A stretch of DNA of 64,000 nucleotides from Verrucomicrobiia bacterium (lineage in GTDB: Bacteria > Verrucomicrobiota > Verrucomicrobiia > Palsa-1439): positions 1 to 64,000 of the forward strand of contig JAJVHY010000007.1 of NCBI GenBank assembly GCA_022072455.1, read 5' to 3'. Of the stretch, positions 9,661-17,774 are shown one piece after another. The position numbers and the translations under genes are program-made. Below the pieces are notes generated by a model, which ran no database searches, had not been told where the DNA came from, and was given only the letters and a program-made list of their open reading frames with translations. The first letter of the stretch is position 1, and each line of letters begins with the position of its first letter.

Positions 9661-9993
9661 CTTACTCTTCTGGTTCAATCGCTTTAATGACTACCTTCCA
9701 CCCTAACTCGCCGTATTTGCTGAAAAAATACTTTGACATGCTGACCGGCGCAAGGGGAATTTTCAGAATTTCTTGTCGGGTTGTCTGACGGAAACGTCGT
9801 CGAGCCAAATAAATGGCTACGATTCCAGCGCCTTCAGTTCACGGTTCTCACTCCCCTGTCACAGAGAGCTCTTTCCCTCGCTCTGTTGGTGGTTTTCCGG
9901 CTTCATATCCAGCCGCGTTATCTCGTCGTGAATTCGCTGCCCATCCGCCAGCCTTTTCGTGCAATTCCAGGCATTTCGTGGTTTAAGAAACCC
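9661..9993. other. Divergent intergenic region between PEP-CTERM set and polyene locus
   Basis: About 330 bp with no credible gene. An open frame reaches back to 9781 in phase with the flavoenzyme at 9994, but the translated extension is not domain-like. On the minus strand TTGCGC (9748-9753), 17 bp, TATTTT (9725-9730) could drive the PEP-CTERM set. On the plus strand a perfect TTGACA box (9733-9738) overlaps it but has no convincing -10 partner. Confidence 0.4.
9725..9753 (-). promoter_or_regulatory. Weak candidate promoter for the PEP-CTERM tandem set
   Basis: Minus-strand TTGCGC and TATTTT separated by 17 bp, lying about 65 bp before the ATG at 9660. The -35 box matches consensus at four of six positions. 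It is offered only because the region must hold a promoter for the leftward genes. Confidence 0.25.
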
Positions 9994-11055
9994 GTGTCAG
10001 TTTCCTTCGACATCGCCGTCATCGGCAGCGGCGCGGCCGGTATCGCCGCGAGCGTTTCGGCAGCTCGCGCCGGCGCGCGCACGTTGCTGCTGGATGCCCG
10101 GCCTGCGCCCGGCGGCACCGGCGGGTTCAGCGGCTTGACCACCCTCTGCGGGTTGTTCGATGCACAGGGCAATCATCTCAACGACGGGTTTCCCCGGGAA
10201 TTCGCGGAATCCCTCGCGGAATCCGCCCCGGTCCAGATGGGCCGCGTCTGGGTGTTGCCGTACCGGCCCGAAAAGTTTCGCGCGCTCGCCGTGCAATTGC
10301 TCGCACCGGTCACGACCCGCTGGAATACCCCGGTCTCCGCCACCGCCAAGCACAACCGCATTCTAACAATCAACGACTTCCCGGTCGGCGCCGTGATTGA
10401 CTGCACGGGCACCGCGGCGGTCGCCCAAACCATCGGCGCGGATTGGTTGAGCACCGATGCCACTACCCAAGCGCCCGCAGTCGTGTTTCCGTTGCGCAAC
10501 GTGACGGCAGAATTGAACTCCCCGGCCGCGGTGGCGCGCGTCGTGTTGCCGGTGGCACGGGCTGGTCTTCCAATGCTGACTTTTCAGCCGAATCTCGAAC
10601 CCGATACCGTGACGGTGAAATTCAGTGGCCGGCCCGAGCAGGTGTTGCCGGTCGTGGAATTCTTGCGGCAGAACGTGCCGGGGTTTGCCCAGTGCGAAGC
10701 ACCCCGGCATTTCACCCTCTCCGAACGCGCCGGGCGGATGATCGTCGGCCGGTACGTTTTGACCGGTGCCGATGTGCTGGCGGCGCGAAAATTCCCGGAT
10801 GCGGTCGCGCGGTGCGCGTGGCCGATTGAACAATGGAACGCCGCCGGCACCGCCTATTTCCGGTATCTGCCGGATGGCGAGCATTACGAAATACCGGCGC
10901 GCGCATTGCAGTCGGCCACGGTGGAAAACCTGTTCATGGCCGGCAAGACCTTGAGTGCAGACGACGACGCGATTGCCAGCGCGCGGGTGATGGGGTGCTG
11001 CCTTGCCACGGGTGCCGCCGCGGGTAAGCTGGCAATTTCGGCCTGCTCTCGCTAG
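9994..11055 (+). CDS. FAD-dependent oxidoreductase of the polyene locus, 353 aa
   Basis: A GTG at 9994 is chosen because the Rossmann fold starts at once: FDIAVIGSGAAGIAAS (GxGxxG, residues about 8-16) and an acidic residue after the second strand (LLLDARPAPGG). The C-terminal part has the FAD-binding signature ENLFMAGKTLSADDDAIASA and a small-residue helix (MGCCLATGAAAG), as in the FAD_oxidored (PF12831-like) group; two relatives occur later in the window (54642-55991 and 57984-59321). It is the first gene of the plus-strand polyene operon, 15 bp before the ligase gene. In flexirubin-type clusters flavoenzymes modify the aryl head or chain; that role here is inferred. The start is uncertain because no clear ribosome site is visible. 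Confidence 0.75.
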   Translation: MSVSFDIAVIGSGAAGIAASVSAARAGARTLLLDARPAPGGTGGFSGLTTLCGLFDAQGNHLNDGFPREFAESLAESAPVQMGRVWVLPYRPEKFRALAVQLLAPVTTRWNTPVSATAKHNRILTINDFPVGAVIDCTGTAAVAQTIGADWLSTDATTQAPAVVFPLRNVTAELNSPAAVARVVLPVARAGLPMLTFQPNLEPDTVTVKFSGRPEQVLPVVEFLRQNVPGFAQCEAPRHFTLSERAGRMIVGRYVLTGADVLAARKFPDAVARCAWPIEQWNAAGTAYFRYLPDGEHYEIPARALQSATVENLFMAGKTLSADDDAIASARVMGCCLATGAAAGKLAISACSR

Positions 11056-11070
11056 GATTTGTCTATTGTC

Positions 11071-12231
11071 ATGGTCGAACTGGAGAAAACACTTCAATAC
11101 GCCGCCGAACGCTCCCCGTACTACCGGCAACTATTTGGCGGGCGAGTCCCGGCGTTCACGAACGTGCCGACCACGGACAAGAAAATCCTCTCGGAACGCA
11201 CGGCGGATTTTCTCTGTGTCCCATCCGAAAAACTCGCCGAGATCGTCACCACGAGCGGCACGACCGGCGCGCCGATCATTTACCGGCTGACGGCGGCCGA
11301 CCTCGACCGGCTCGCGGAGAACGAACGGCAATCATTCGAATGTGCCGGCCTGTCTGCCGCTGACACCGTAGTGCTCGCCGTCACTCTCGATCGCGGGTTC
11401 ATTGCCGGGCTGGCGTACTGGCTTGGACTGCAAAAACTCGGGTGCCGCGTCGTGCGCGTCGGCCCGACGCCGGCCCTGATCACCGCGCTGGTCGAACAAC
11501 TCCACCCGACCGCCATCGTGGCGGTGCCGTCGACGTTGCGATTGCTGACCGGCCTGACCGTGGCCAAAGCCATCTGCATCGGCGAACCCGTGCGCAACCG
11601 AGATTTCTCGCTCAACGCCGCCGGCCAAGCCATCGCGACTGGCTGGAACGCGCAGGTGTTTTCCACCTACGGCGTCACTGAACTGGCCAGTTCGCTCTGC
11701 GAATGTCCGGCGGGAAACGGCGGGCATCTCCACGAAGATTTGTTGCACCTTGAAATCCTCGATGACGCCGGCCAGCGGGTGCCCGACGGTGAAGTCGGCG
11801 AGGTCGTCGCGACGCCCTTCGGCGTGGAAGCCATGCCCCTGCTCCGGTATCGCACCGGCGATTGCGCGGCGGTCTTCCGCGAGCCCTGCGCCTGTGGCCG
11901 CACCTCGCTGCGGCTCGGACCGATCGTCGGGCGAAAAAACCAAAAACTGAAATTTCGCGGCACGACGTTGTTCCCCTCGGCGTTACAGGGCGTCCTGGAA
12001 ACGACAGCCGGCGTGGACACGTTTGTGATCATCGCCCGCCGGCAGGATGAACTGTCGGATGCGGTCGAGGTGGTCGTGCATGGTTCGGTGGCGGACCCGG
12101 CCTTGCGCGACGCGTTGCAGGGACGTGCGAAGTGCGCCCCGCAAATCCGGCACGCCCCGCGCGAGGAAATCGAGGCGCTGCAAATGCCGGCCAACGCGCG
12201 GAAACGAAGATATTTCGTGGATCTCCGGTGA
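11071..12231 (+). CDS. PaaK-like AMP-forming acyl-/aryl-CoA (or ACP) ligase, 386 aa
   Basis: Carries the adenylate-forming P-loop TTSGTTGAP (residues about 67-75) and the later motifs FSTYGVTELASSLCEC and RYRTGD, in the order found in phenylacetate-CoA ligases. It likely activates an aromatic or other carboxylic starter with ATP and passes it to CoA or the ACP encoded at 23658-23918. No aromatic ammonia-lyase is present in the window, so the origin of the starter is open. ATG at 11071 is preferred over a TTG four codons upstream. The stop overlaps the next start (GTGA), indicating one operon. It is shorter than typical PaaK (about 430 aa) but lacks no core motif that I can see. Confidence 0.8.
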   Translation: MVELEKTLQYAAERSPYYRQLFGGRVPAFTNVPTTDKKILSERTADFLCVPSEKLAEIVTTSGTTGAPIIYRLTAADLDRLAENERQSFECAGLSAADTVVLAVTLDRGFIAGLAYWLGLQKLGCRVVRVGPTPALITALVEQLHPTAIVAVPSTLRLLTGLTVAKAICIGEPVRNRDFSLNAAGQAIATGWNAQVFSTYGVTELASSLCECPAGNGGHLHEDLLHLEILDDAGQRVPDGEVGEVVATPFGVEAMPLLRYRTGDCAAVFREPCACGRTSLRLGPIVGRKNQKLKFRGTTLFPSALQGVLETTAGVDTFVIIARRQDELSDAVEVVVHGSVADPALRDALQGRAKCAPQIRHAPREEIEALQMPANARKRRYFVDLR

Positions 12232-13352
12232 ACCCCTGCGTCATCATTCCGGTCTTCAATCACGCGGCGACCTTGCCGGAGGTTGTCCGCGGCGCGCAGG
12301 CCCATTGTCCGGTCATTGTCGTGGATGACGGTTCGACTGACAATCTCGTCATACCGGACTGTGCGACGGCAGTGCGGTTCGCGCAGAATCGCGGCAAGGC
12401 GGCGGCCTTGCGAGCGGGCTTTGCGAAGGCGGCGGAACTCGGATTCACCCACGCGATTTCAATGGATGCCGACGGCCAACATTTCCCGGAAGACTTGCCG
12501 GCGATGTTGGCGGAGATGCGGCGGAAGCCGGAGGCGTTGCTGGTCGGCGTGCGCGATTTCGTCGCGGCGGGCGCGCCGGCGCGGCGGCGGCGGGCGAATG
12601 CGTTGTCGCAGTTTTGGTTTCACGTGGCGACCGGGGTGAAACTCGGCGATGCGCAGTGCGGGTTCCGGTGTTATCCGTTGGCCGTTGTGCAGCGGCTCCG
12701 GGTGCGCGCGGAGCGGTATGCGTACGAACTCGAAATTTTGATCCGGGCCGCGTGGGCTGGAGTGGAACTTGTGCCGGTCGCCGTGCGGGTCCGGTATGAC
12801 CCGTCGTTCGTGCGTGGGTCGCATTTCCGGCCCATCGCCGATTTCGTCAAGATCACGAACCTGCAAAGCCGGTTTGTCCTCCAAGCGTGGCTGGTGCCGG
12901 CCGAATTGCGCGCGGTGTGGGCGGTCGGTGGCAACAAGTCGAGCCGGGAAGTGCTGGGGGCTTTTTTCCACGATCACGCACAGAACCCGGTCGGGCTGGC
13001 TGGCGCAGTGGGGTTGGGATTGTTCTGCGGGCTGGCACCGATCTGGGGATTTCAGATGGTCGCCGCGGTGGCGTTGGCGCATTGGTTTAAGATCAACAAG
13101 GCGATCACCTTGCTGGCCTCGAATGTTTCGCTCCCGCCGTTCATGCCGTTGATCCTCTACGCGGACTTGCTGCTCGGTCACTGGCTGCTGACCGGCGAGC
13201 AGTTTGAACTGGGAACACGCCCGATCACTTGGGAATTGGCGCGGCAGTTTTTTGGTACGTGGCTGTTGGGGAGCGCGGTGCTCGCGGTCACCGCCAGTCT
13301 GGCCGGCATCGCGGTCACGTATGGCATCGCCCGGTGTTTCAAGCGGCGATGA
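12228..13352 (+). CDS. Glycosyltransferase family 2 fused to DUF2062, 374 aa
   Basis: GTG start inside the stop of the ligase gene. Residues 1-220 are a GT-A fold: CVIIPVFNHAATLPEVV, VDDGSTDN and the metal-binding AISMDADGQHF, then HVATGVKLGDAQCGFRCYP typical of dolichyl-phosphate-mannose-synthase-like enzymes. From about residue 245 there is a DUF2062 module with hydrophobic segments (VGLGLFCGLAPIWGFQ, SNVSLPPFMPLILYADLLLG). It probably glycosylates a lipid-linked or membrane-bound acceptor at the inner membrane. It is coupled to the next gene through ATGA at 13349-13352. Assignment to polyene glycosylation or anchoring comes from context only. Confidence 0.85.
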   Translation: MNPCVIIPVFNHAATLPEVVRGAQAHCPVIVVDDGSTDNLVIPDCATAVRFAQNRGKAAALRAGFAKAAELGFTHAISMDADGQHFPEDLPAMLAEMRRKPEALLVGVRDFVAAGAPARRRRANALSQFWFHVATGVKLGDAQCGFRCYPLAVVQRLRVRAERYAYELEILIRAAWAGVELVPVAVRVRYDPSFVRGSHFRPIADFVKITNLQSRFVLQAWLVPAELRAVWAVGGNKSSREVLGAFFHDHAQNPVGLAGAVGLGLFCGLAPIWGFQMVAAVALAHWFKINKAITLLASNVSLPPFMPLILYADLLLGHWLLTGEQFELGTRPITWELARQFFGTWLLGSAVLAVTASLAGIAVTYGIARCFKRR

Positions 13353-16300
13353 AGCTGAATTTCTATCCGCGAATCTACGCCTGGTTGCTGAAGCACCGGC
13401 CACTGGTGTTCACCGCCGTGGCGTTGCTGACGGTGGGGGGATTCTTCCTCTCCACGCGGCTCGATCTCGAAGAGGACATCCTCGACATGTTGCCGCGCCA
13501 CGACCAGCAAGTGGACGAATACCGGTACGCGCTCGGCAAATTCCGCCAGATCGATCGCGTCTATATTGACGTCGGCACGGCGACCGATGATCCCGACACG
13601 CTCGAACACGCGGCCGACGAAGTGTACACGCGCCTGGCGGCCAATCCCGATTTTGGGCGGATCACGTATCGGGTGGAGATGACCGGGCAGGCACAGGTGC
13701 TGCAGTTCCTGACCGGCGCAGTGCCGAACTTGTTCACCGAAGCCGACGCGCAGACGTTGGCCGGTAAACTTTCCCCGCCGGCGGTGCGTGAGCATCTGAC
13801 GCGGATGCGCCGGCGTCTGACCGGCGTGGAAGGAATGGTGCTCAAGGACGTCGTCGCGGCGGATCCGGTCGGGATGAGTGATCTGGTGATTGCGAAAGTG
13901 GTGCCGTTGCAGACGGGGTTTGGCGAGTCGCACGTGCAGGCGGGCCGGATTATGAGCCAGGATGGCCGGCATGTCTTGTTGACGGCCGAGCCGCGGTTTC
14001 CATCGGCGGACTCGCGCGCGAGCGCGAGTTTGGTGCAGGCACTGACGCAGATCAGTGCGGAGGTGGAACGGCAATTCCCCGGCATCCACGTCGCGATTAC
14101 CGGTGGACATCGGATGGCGGTGGACAACGCGACGATCATCCGCCGCGATGCGACGCGGTGCATCAGCATCGGGGTGGCGGCGATGTTGGTGTTGTGTTTT
14201 GCGACGTACCGGCGGCGCTGGCTGGCGCCGTTGACGTTTCTCCCGTCGCTGTTTGGGACGCTGATGGCGGGGGTGGTGTTGGCGTTGTGGCAGGAACATC
14301 TCTCGGCCATTGCGCTGGGGTTCGCTTCGATCGCGGTGGGGATCACGGTGGATTATGCGATTCATGTCATCTATCACCTTGAAGACACGGACTCCGATGA
14401 TCCGCGGCATATCGGCGAACATCTGGGCCGATTGGTTTTTCCGATCACGGTCGGCGTGATCACGACGCTCGCCGCGTTTGCGGTGATGCTGAGTTCGCCG
14501 ATTCACGGTTATCAACAACTCGGCACGTTGGGGATCATTGGGGTGGTGTTTTCGGCCGGGTTTGCGGTGGTGATCCTGCCGTTGCTCGTGCCGGCGGCGC
14601 GCCCGGCCGGCGGGCGGGTGGTCGAGTTGACGAAGTGGTGGGAGAACTATTTTGCCTGGGAATCCCGGCGGCGGTGGTGGTTGGTGGGTGGTGTGGTGGT
14701 GCTGACGGTGGCGTTGGGTCTGGGGTTGGGTCGGCTGCGCTTCGAGGGCGACATCGCCAAGCTCAACGGCGTCACCCCGGCCACGCAGCGCGATGATGAG
14801 TTGATTCAACAGGTCTGGGGCGGCGCACTCGGCATGACGATGGTGGTGGTGCGCGGTGAGACGCCAGCCGCTGCGCTTGCGGCGAATGACCGGGCGTTGG
14901 CGACGCTGACCGGACATCCGAATGTGGCGGCGGTGTATTCGCTCGCGGCAATTTGTCCCGCGCCGGCCACTCAGCGCGAGAATGTCGCGCGCTGGCAGAA
15001 GTTCTGGACAGCGGACCGGCAAGCGGAGCTGCGGGCCACGTTGGCGACCGTCGGCGCGGAACTCGGATTTCGCGCGGGCGCGTTCGACAAATTCTGGCAG
15101 GGCGTGGAGCACGAGCCGGCGCCTTTCACGCTCGATTTGTTTCGTGGGACGCCGCTGGAGACGGCGTTGAACGAACGCGCCGCTCTCGGCACGAACGATC
15201 ACGCGATCAGCACTCTCGTGAAACTGAAGAACCGGTCGGCAGTCACGCAACTGCGGACGGAATTACCGGGAGCGATCATTCTCGATGGCGTCGGGCTGGC
15301 GGAGCATATTGCGGAAATGGCCCGGACGGGGTTGACGCGGTTTGCGGTGTGGTCGGGCATCGTAGTCGCGGCGCTGCTGCTGTTATCGCTGGCTTCGCTG
15401 GAGCTGACCGTCATCACCTTGTTGCCGCTGGCGTTTGGGTTGTGCTGGACCTTTGGGTTGATGGGTTGGTTGGGCTTGCCGATCAACCTGATGAACAGCA
15501 TTTTTGTCATTTTCGTCATCGGCGTCGGCGAGGATTACTCGGTGTTTTTGGTGACGAGCAAGCTCGCGGAGTGGCGGGGACATAAGAGTCAGACGGCGGC
15601 CAACAGCGCGTCGGTGTTGGTGTCGGCGTTGACGACGATTTTCGGGTTTGGCGTGATGGTGTTGGCGCAGCATCCGGTGTTGTTCTCGATGGGGACGACA
15701 GTGCTGATTGGGATGGCGTTCGCGTTTTTGGCGACCCTGATCATCGTGCCCGCCGGGATGGACCTTCTGCTGTTCAAGGATCCGCCGCGCGGCGCGCCGC
15801 GGTGGTGGCATCTGCTCGGGACACTCTGGGGCGCGACCCATCTGTTCCTTGGGCAACTCATGCTCTGGTCGCTGCGCCCGTTCGTGACCCGCGACCGGTC
15901 GCGCCGCATGACCCAGTGGGCAACCCGGGGGTTGGTGAAAGCCTTCCCGTTCGGGAAACTGGAATGGCTCAACTGCGAAGTCGCCACGTTTGCCCGGCCA
16001 GCCGTCCTCATCAGCAATCATCAATCGGCGGTGGATGTTCTCATCATCAAAGCCTTGGCCGGCAACATCCGCATGACAATCAAGAAACGCGTCTGGGACA
16101 CTCCCATCCTCGGCCTGACCGCGAAGATGAACGGCGACATCGTGGTGGACACTGACACCACCCTCACCCGCTGCCGGCAAGCCGTGCAGGAAGGCGCGAG
16201 CGTGCATTTCTTCGTCGAAGGCACGCGGTCGCTGGCTGGAGATTTGCAGCGGTTCCGGCTCGGGGCGTTTCAACTCGCCATCGAAACCCGCCAGGACATC

Positions 16301-17176
16301 GCGCCGATTCTGTTGTGTGACACGAACACCGCCATGCCGCGCGACGCGTACTGGTTCGAGCCATACCGGGCCGTCGTCCGCGCCCTGCCCCGCGTGACGC
16401 CGCAGAACTTCGACTACAACCGGGGCGCGCGCGAATTAGCGAAGCATTGCGAACAACTCATGCGCGCCGCCCTGCAAGCCGAACTCGACCGCATCAATAC
16501 GCCGGCGACGCTCCGCCGCAAAATCACCCGGCTCTACCGGTATCAAGGCAAGTGGGTCGAACAATTCGTGTACTGGAAAATGCGGTGCGACCCGCTTTTT
16601 GCCGTCCTCAATCACAACGTCCCCCGGCAAGGCTTCATCCTCGACCTCGGTTGCGGTTACGGCATGGCGTCCCACTGGCTGGCGTACAGCGGACTCGACC
16701 GGCAACTGCTCGGCGTGGATTACGACGCCGACAAGATTCGCGTCGCCCAACGCAGCGCCCCCCGGCACGACCGCGTCCGGTTTGAGCAGGGCGATCTTTT
16801 GACCTGGGCATACCCGGCGTGTGACACAGTGCTACTCTTCGACGTGCTGCACTATTGGACGCCCGACAAACAGGAATTCATCCTCAAGAAAGCCCGGCAA
16901 ACGTTGCGCCCCGGTGGACGTCTGATCCTGCGCGACGCCGCCCGTGCGAAATCCAAGGAACACGAACACGTCACGTTCTGGGAAAAGTTTGCCACCCGCA
17001 TCGGCCACAACAAAACTCTCGAAGGTCTGCATTTCCAGAGCGAGGCAGAATTACGGGCCATGCTGATGCGTGCCGGTTTCACCGACATTCAAGTCGCGCC
17101 GACATCGGACCGTGATTCGAACGTGCTCATCACTGCGGGCGTTGCGAGGCAATTTGCGTCCGCACAAATTCCGTAA
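13349..17176 (+). CDS. MMPL exporter-PlsC acyltransferase-SAM methyltransferase fusion, 1275 aa
   Basis: ATG at 13349 overlaps the previous stop by 4 bp. Residues 1 to about 810 are an RND/MMPL-type exporter: two halves, each with an N-terminal membrane helix, a periplasmic loop and a membrane bundle (GITVDYAIHVIYH, and GVGEDYSVFLVTS in the second half). Residues about 815-1060 are a PlsC-type acyltransferase with NHQSAVD (HX4D, near 889) and VEGTRS (near 955). Residues about 1065-1275 are a class I methyltransferase with LDLGCGYGMA (near 1098) and LFDVLHYW. Aryl-polyene clusters usually encode these as separate proteins. The exporter likely moves the finished lipid across the inner membrane, while the cytosolic tail acylates and methylates it. 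It is the last gene of the plus operon and its 3' end overlaps a convergent gene by 47 bp. Confidence 0.88.
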   Translation: MKLNFYPRIYAWLLKHRPLVFTAVALLTVGGFFLSTRLDLEEDILDMLPRHDQQVDEYRYALGKFRQIDRVYIDVGTATDDPDTLEHAADEVYTRLAANPDFGRITYRVEMTGQAQVLQFLTGAVPNLFTEADAQTLAGKLSPPAVREHLTRMRRRLTGVEGMVLKDVVAADPVGMSDLVIAKVVPLQTGFGESHVQAGRIMSQDGRHVLLTAEPRFPSADSRASASLVQALTQISAEVERQFPGIHVAITGGHRMAVDNATIIRRDATRCISIGVAAMLVLCFATYRRRWLAPLTFLPSLFGTLMAGVVLALWQEHLSAIALGFASIAVGITVDYAIHVIYHLEDTDSDDPRHIGEHLGRLVFPITVGVITTLAAFAVMLSSPIHGYQQLGTLGIIGVVFSAGFAVVILPLLVPAARPAGGRVVELTKWWENYFAWESRRRWWLVGGVVVLTVALGLGLGRLRFEGDIAKLNGVTPATQRDDELIQQVWGGALGMTMVVVRGETPAAALAANDRALATLTGHPNVAAVYSLAAICPAPATQRENVARWQKFWTADRQAELRATLATVGAELGFRAGAFDKFWQGVEHEPAPFTLDLFRGTPLETALNERAALGTNDHAISTLVKLKNRSAVTQLRTELPGAIILDGVGLAEHIAEMARTGLTRFAVWSGIVVAALLLLSLASLELTVITLLPLAFGLCWTFGLMGWLGLPINLMNSIFVIFVIGVGEDYSVFLVTSKLAEWRGHKSQTAANSASVLVSALTTIFGFGVMVLAQHPVLFSMGTTVLIGMAFAFLATLIIVPAGMDLLLFKDPPRGAPRWWHLLGTLWGATHLFLGQLMLWSLRPFVTRDRSRRMTQWATRGLVKAFPFGKLEWLNCEVATFARPAVLISNHQSAVDVLIIKALAGNIRMTIKKRVWDTPILGLTAKMNGDIVVDTDTTLTRCRQAVQEGASVHFFVEGTRSLAGDLQRFRLGAFQLAIETRQDIAPILLCDTNTAMPRDAYWFEPYRAVVRALPRVTPQNFDYNRGARELAKHCEQLMRAALQAELDRINTPATLRRKITRLYRYQGKWVEQFVYWKMRCDPLFAVLNHNVPRQGFILDLGCGYGMASHWLAYSGLDRQLLGVDYDADKIRVAQRSAPRHDRVRFEQGDLLTWAYPACDTVLLFDVLHYWTPDKQEFILKKARQTLRPGGRLILRDAARAKSKEHEHVTFWEKFATRIGHNKTLEGLHFQSEAELRAMLMRAGFTDIQVAPTSDRDSNVLITAGVARQFASAQIP

Positions 17177-17774
17177 ACTCATCGCGTCCCAAGGCCAGAT
17201 ACCGGTCGGGTGGGATGGGTTCGCCAAAGGTCACTTCGAGTTTCCGCAACGCCGCCAACGGATGCAACCGGCCGTGCTTGGTCGAGAGCAATTGCATGTT
17301 CGCGATGAACACCGGCACGATCGGCGCGCGCGCGGTTTGGGCGATGTGATACAGGCCCGGCTGACAGACTGCCACATTCACCCCGTCACCACGCGTGCCT
17401 TCGGGAAAAACCAACAACTGAAAATCGGCAATCGCCCGTCCAAACATTTCCAGTTCACGAATCCGGTCGGGATTGATCTTGCCGCGTTCGAGGAGAAACC
17501 CGATTTGCCGGCTCAACAGCTTGTGGACTGGCGTTGCGCTCCACACGGCTTTGTCACCGAGCACCAGAATCGGGTACGCCCGGGCTTGCCAGAACAAACC
17601 GCCGAGCAGAATGGTGTCGAGGAGACTGACGTGGTTCGCGACGTAGATGCAGTGTTGATCCCGCCGGAGATTCTCCAATCCATACACCCGGCGCAGGTAG
17701 AGTGTGAAGAACGCGCGAGCACCGGCGCCCAGGAGCGTCTGTGTGATCCGCAAGGTGCGACTAACGCGTGGCAT
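17130..17774 (-). CDS. PlsC-like 1-acylglycerol-phosphate-type acyltransferase, 214 aa
   Basis: Contains NHVSLLD (HX4D catalytic motif, near residue 46), FLLERGKINPDRI and FPEGTRGDG, the three core motifs of the PlsC family. ATG at 17774 begins 14 bp inside the preceding gene's stop, matching the tight spacing of the whole minus operon; a longer frame to 17858 is unlikely. It is the last gene of the operon and its end overlaps the end of the convergent fusion gene by 47 bp. Likely esterifies the polyene or its glycerol-type anchor with an acyl chain; it is a second acyltransferase beside the one fused to the MMPL exporter. Confidence 0.8.
   Translation of the reverse strand: MPRVSRTLRITQTLLGAGARAFFTLYLRRVYGLENLRRDQHCIYVANHVSLLDTILLGGLFWQARAYPILVLGDKAVWSATPVHKLLSRQIGFLLERGKINPDRIRELEMFGRAIADFQLLVFPEGTRGDGVNVAVCQPGLYHIAQTARAPIVPVFIANMQLLSTKHGRLHPLAALRKLEVTFGEPIPPDRYLALGRDEFTEFVRTQIASQRPQ

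Noticed and set aside
9674-9687. TTCAATCGCTTTAA, similar to half of the sugar-locus dyad
   Set aside because: The right arm does not match and the site overlaps the translation start region of a PEP-CTERM gene; not counted as an operator.
9781-9993. N-terminal extension of the polyene flavoenzyme from a TTG at 9781
   Set aside because: The 71 extra residues show no domain or signal peptide, whereas the FAD motif starts directly after GTG 9994.
13178-15250. 690-codon minus-strand frame opposite the MMPL fusion
   Set aside because: His/Arg/Pro/Gln-rich shadow of a high-GC gene; the opposite strand encodes recognised motifs throughout.
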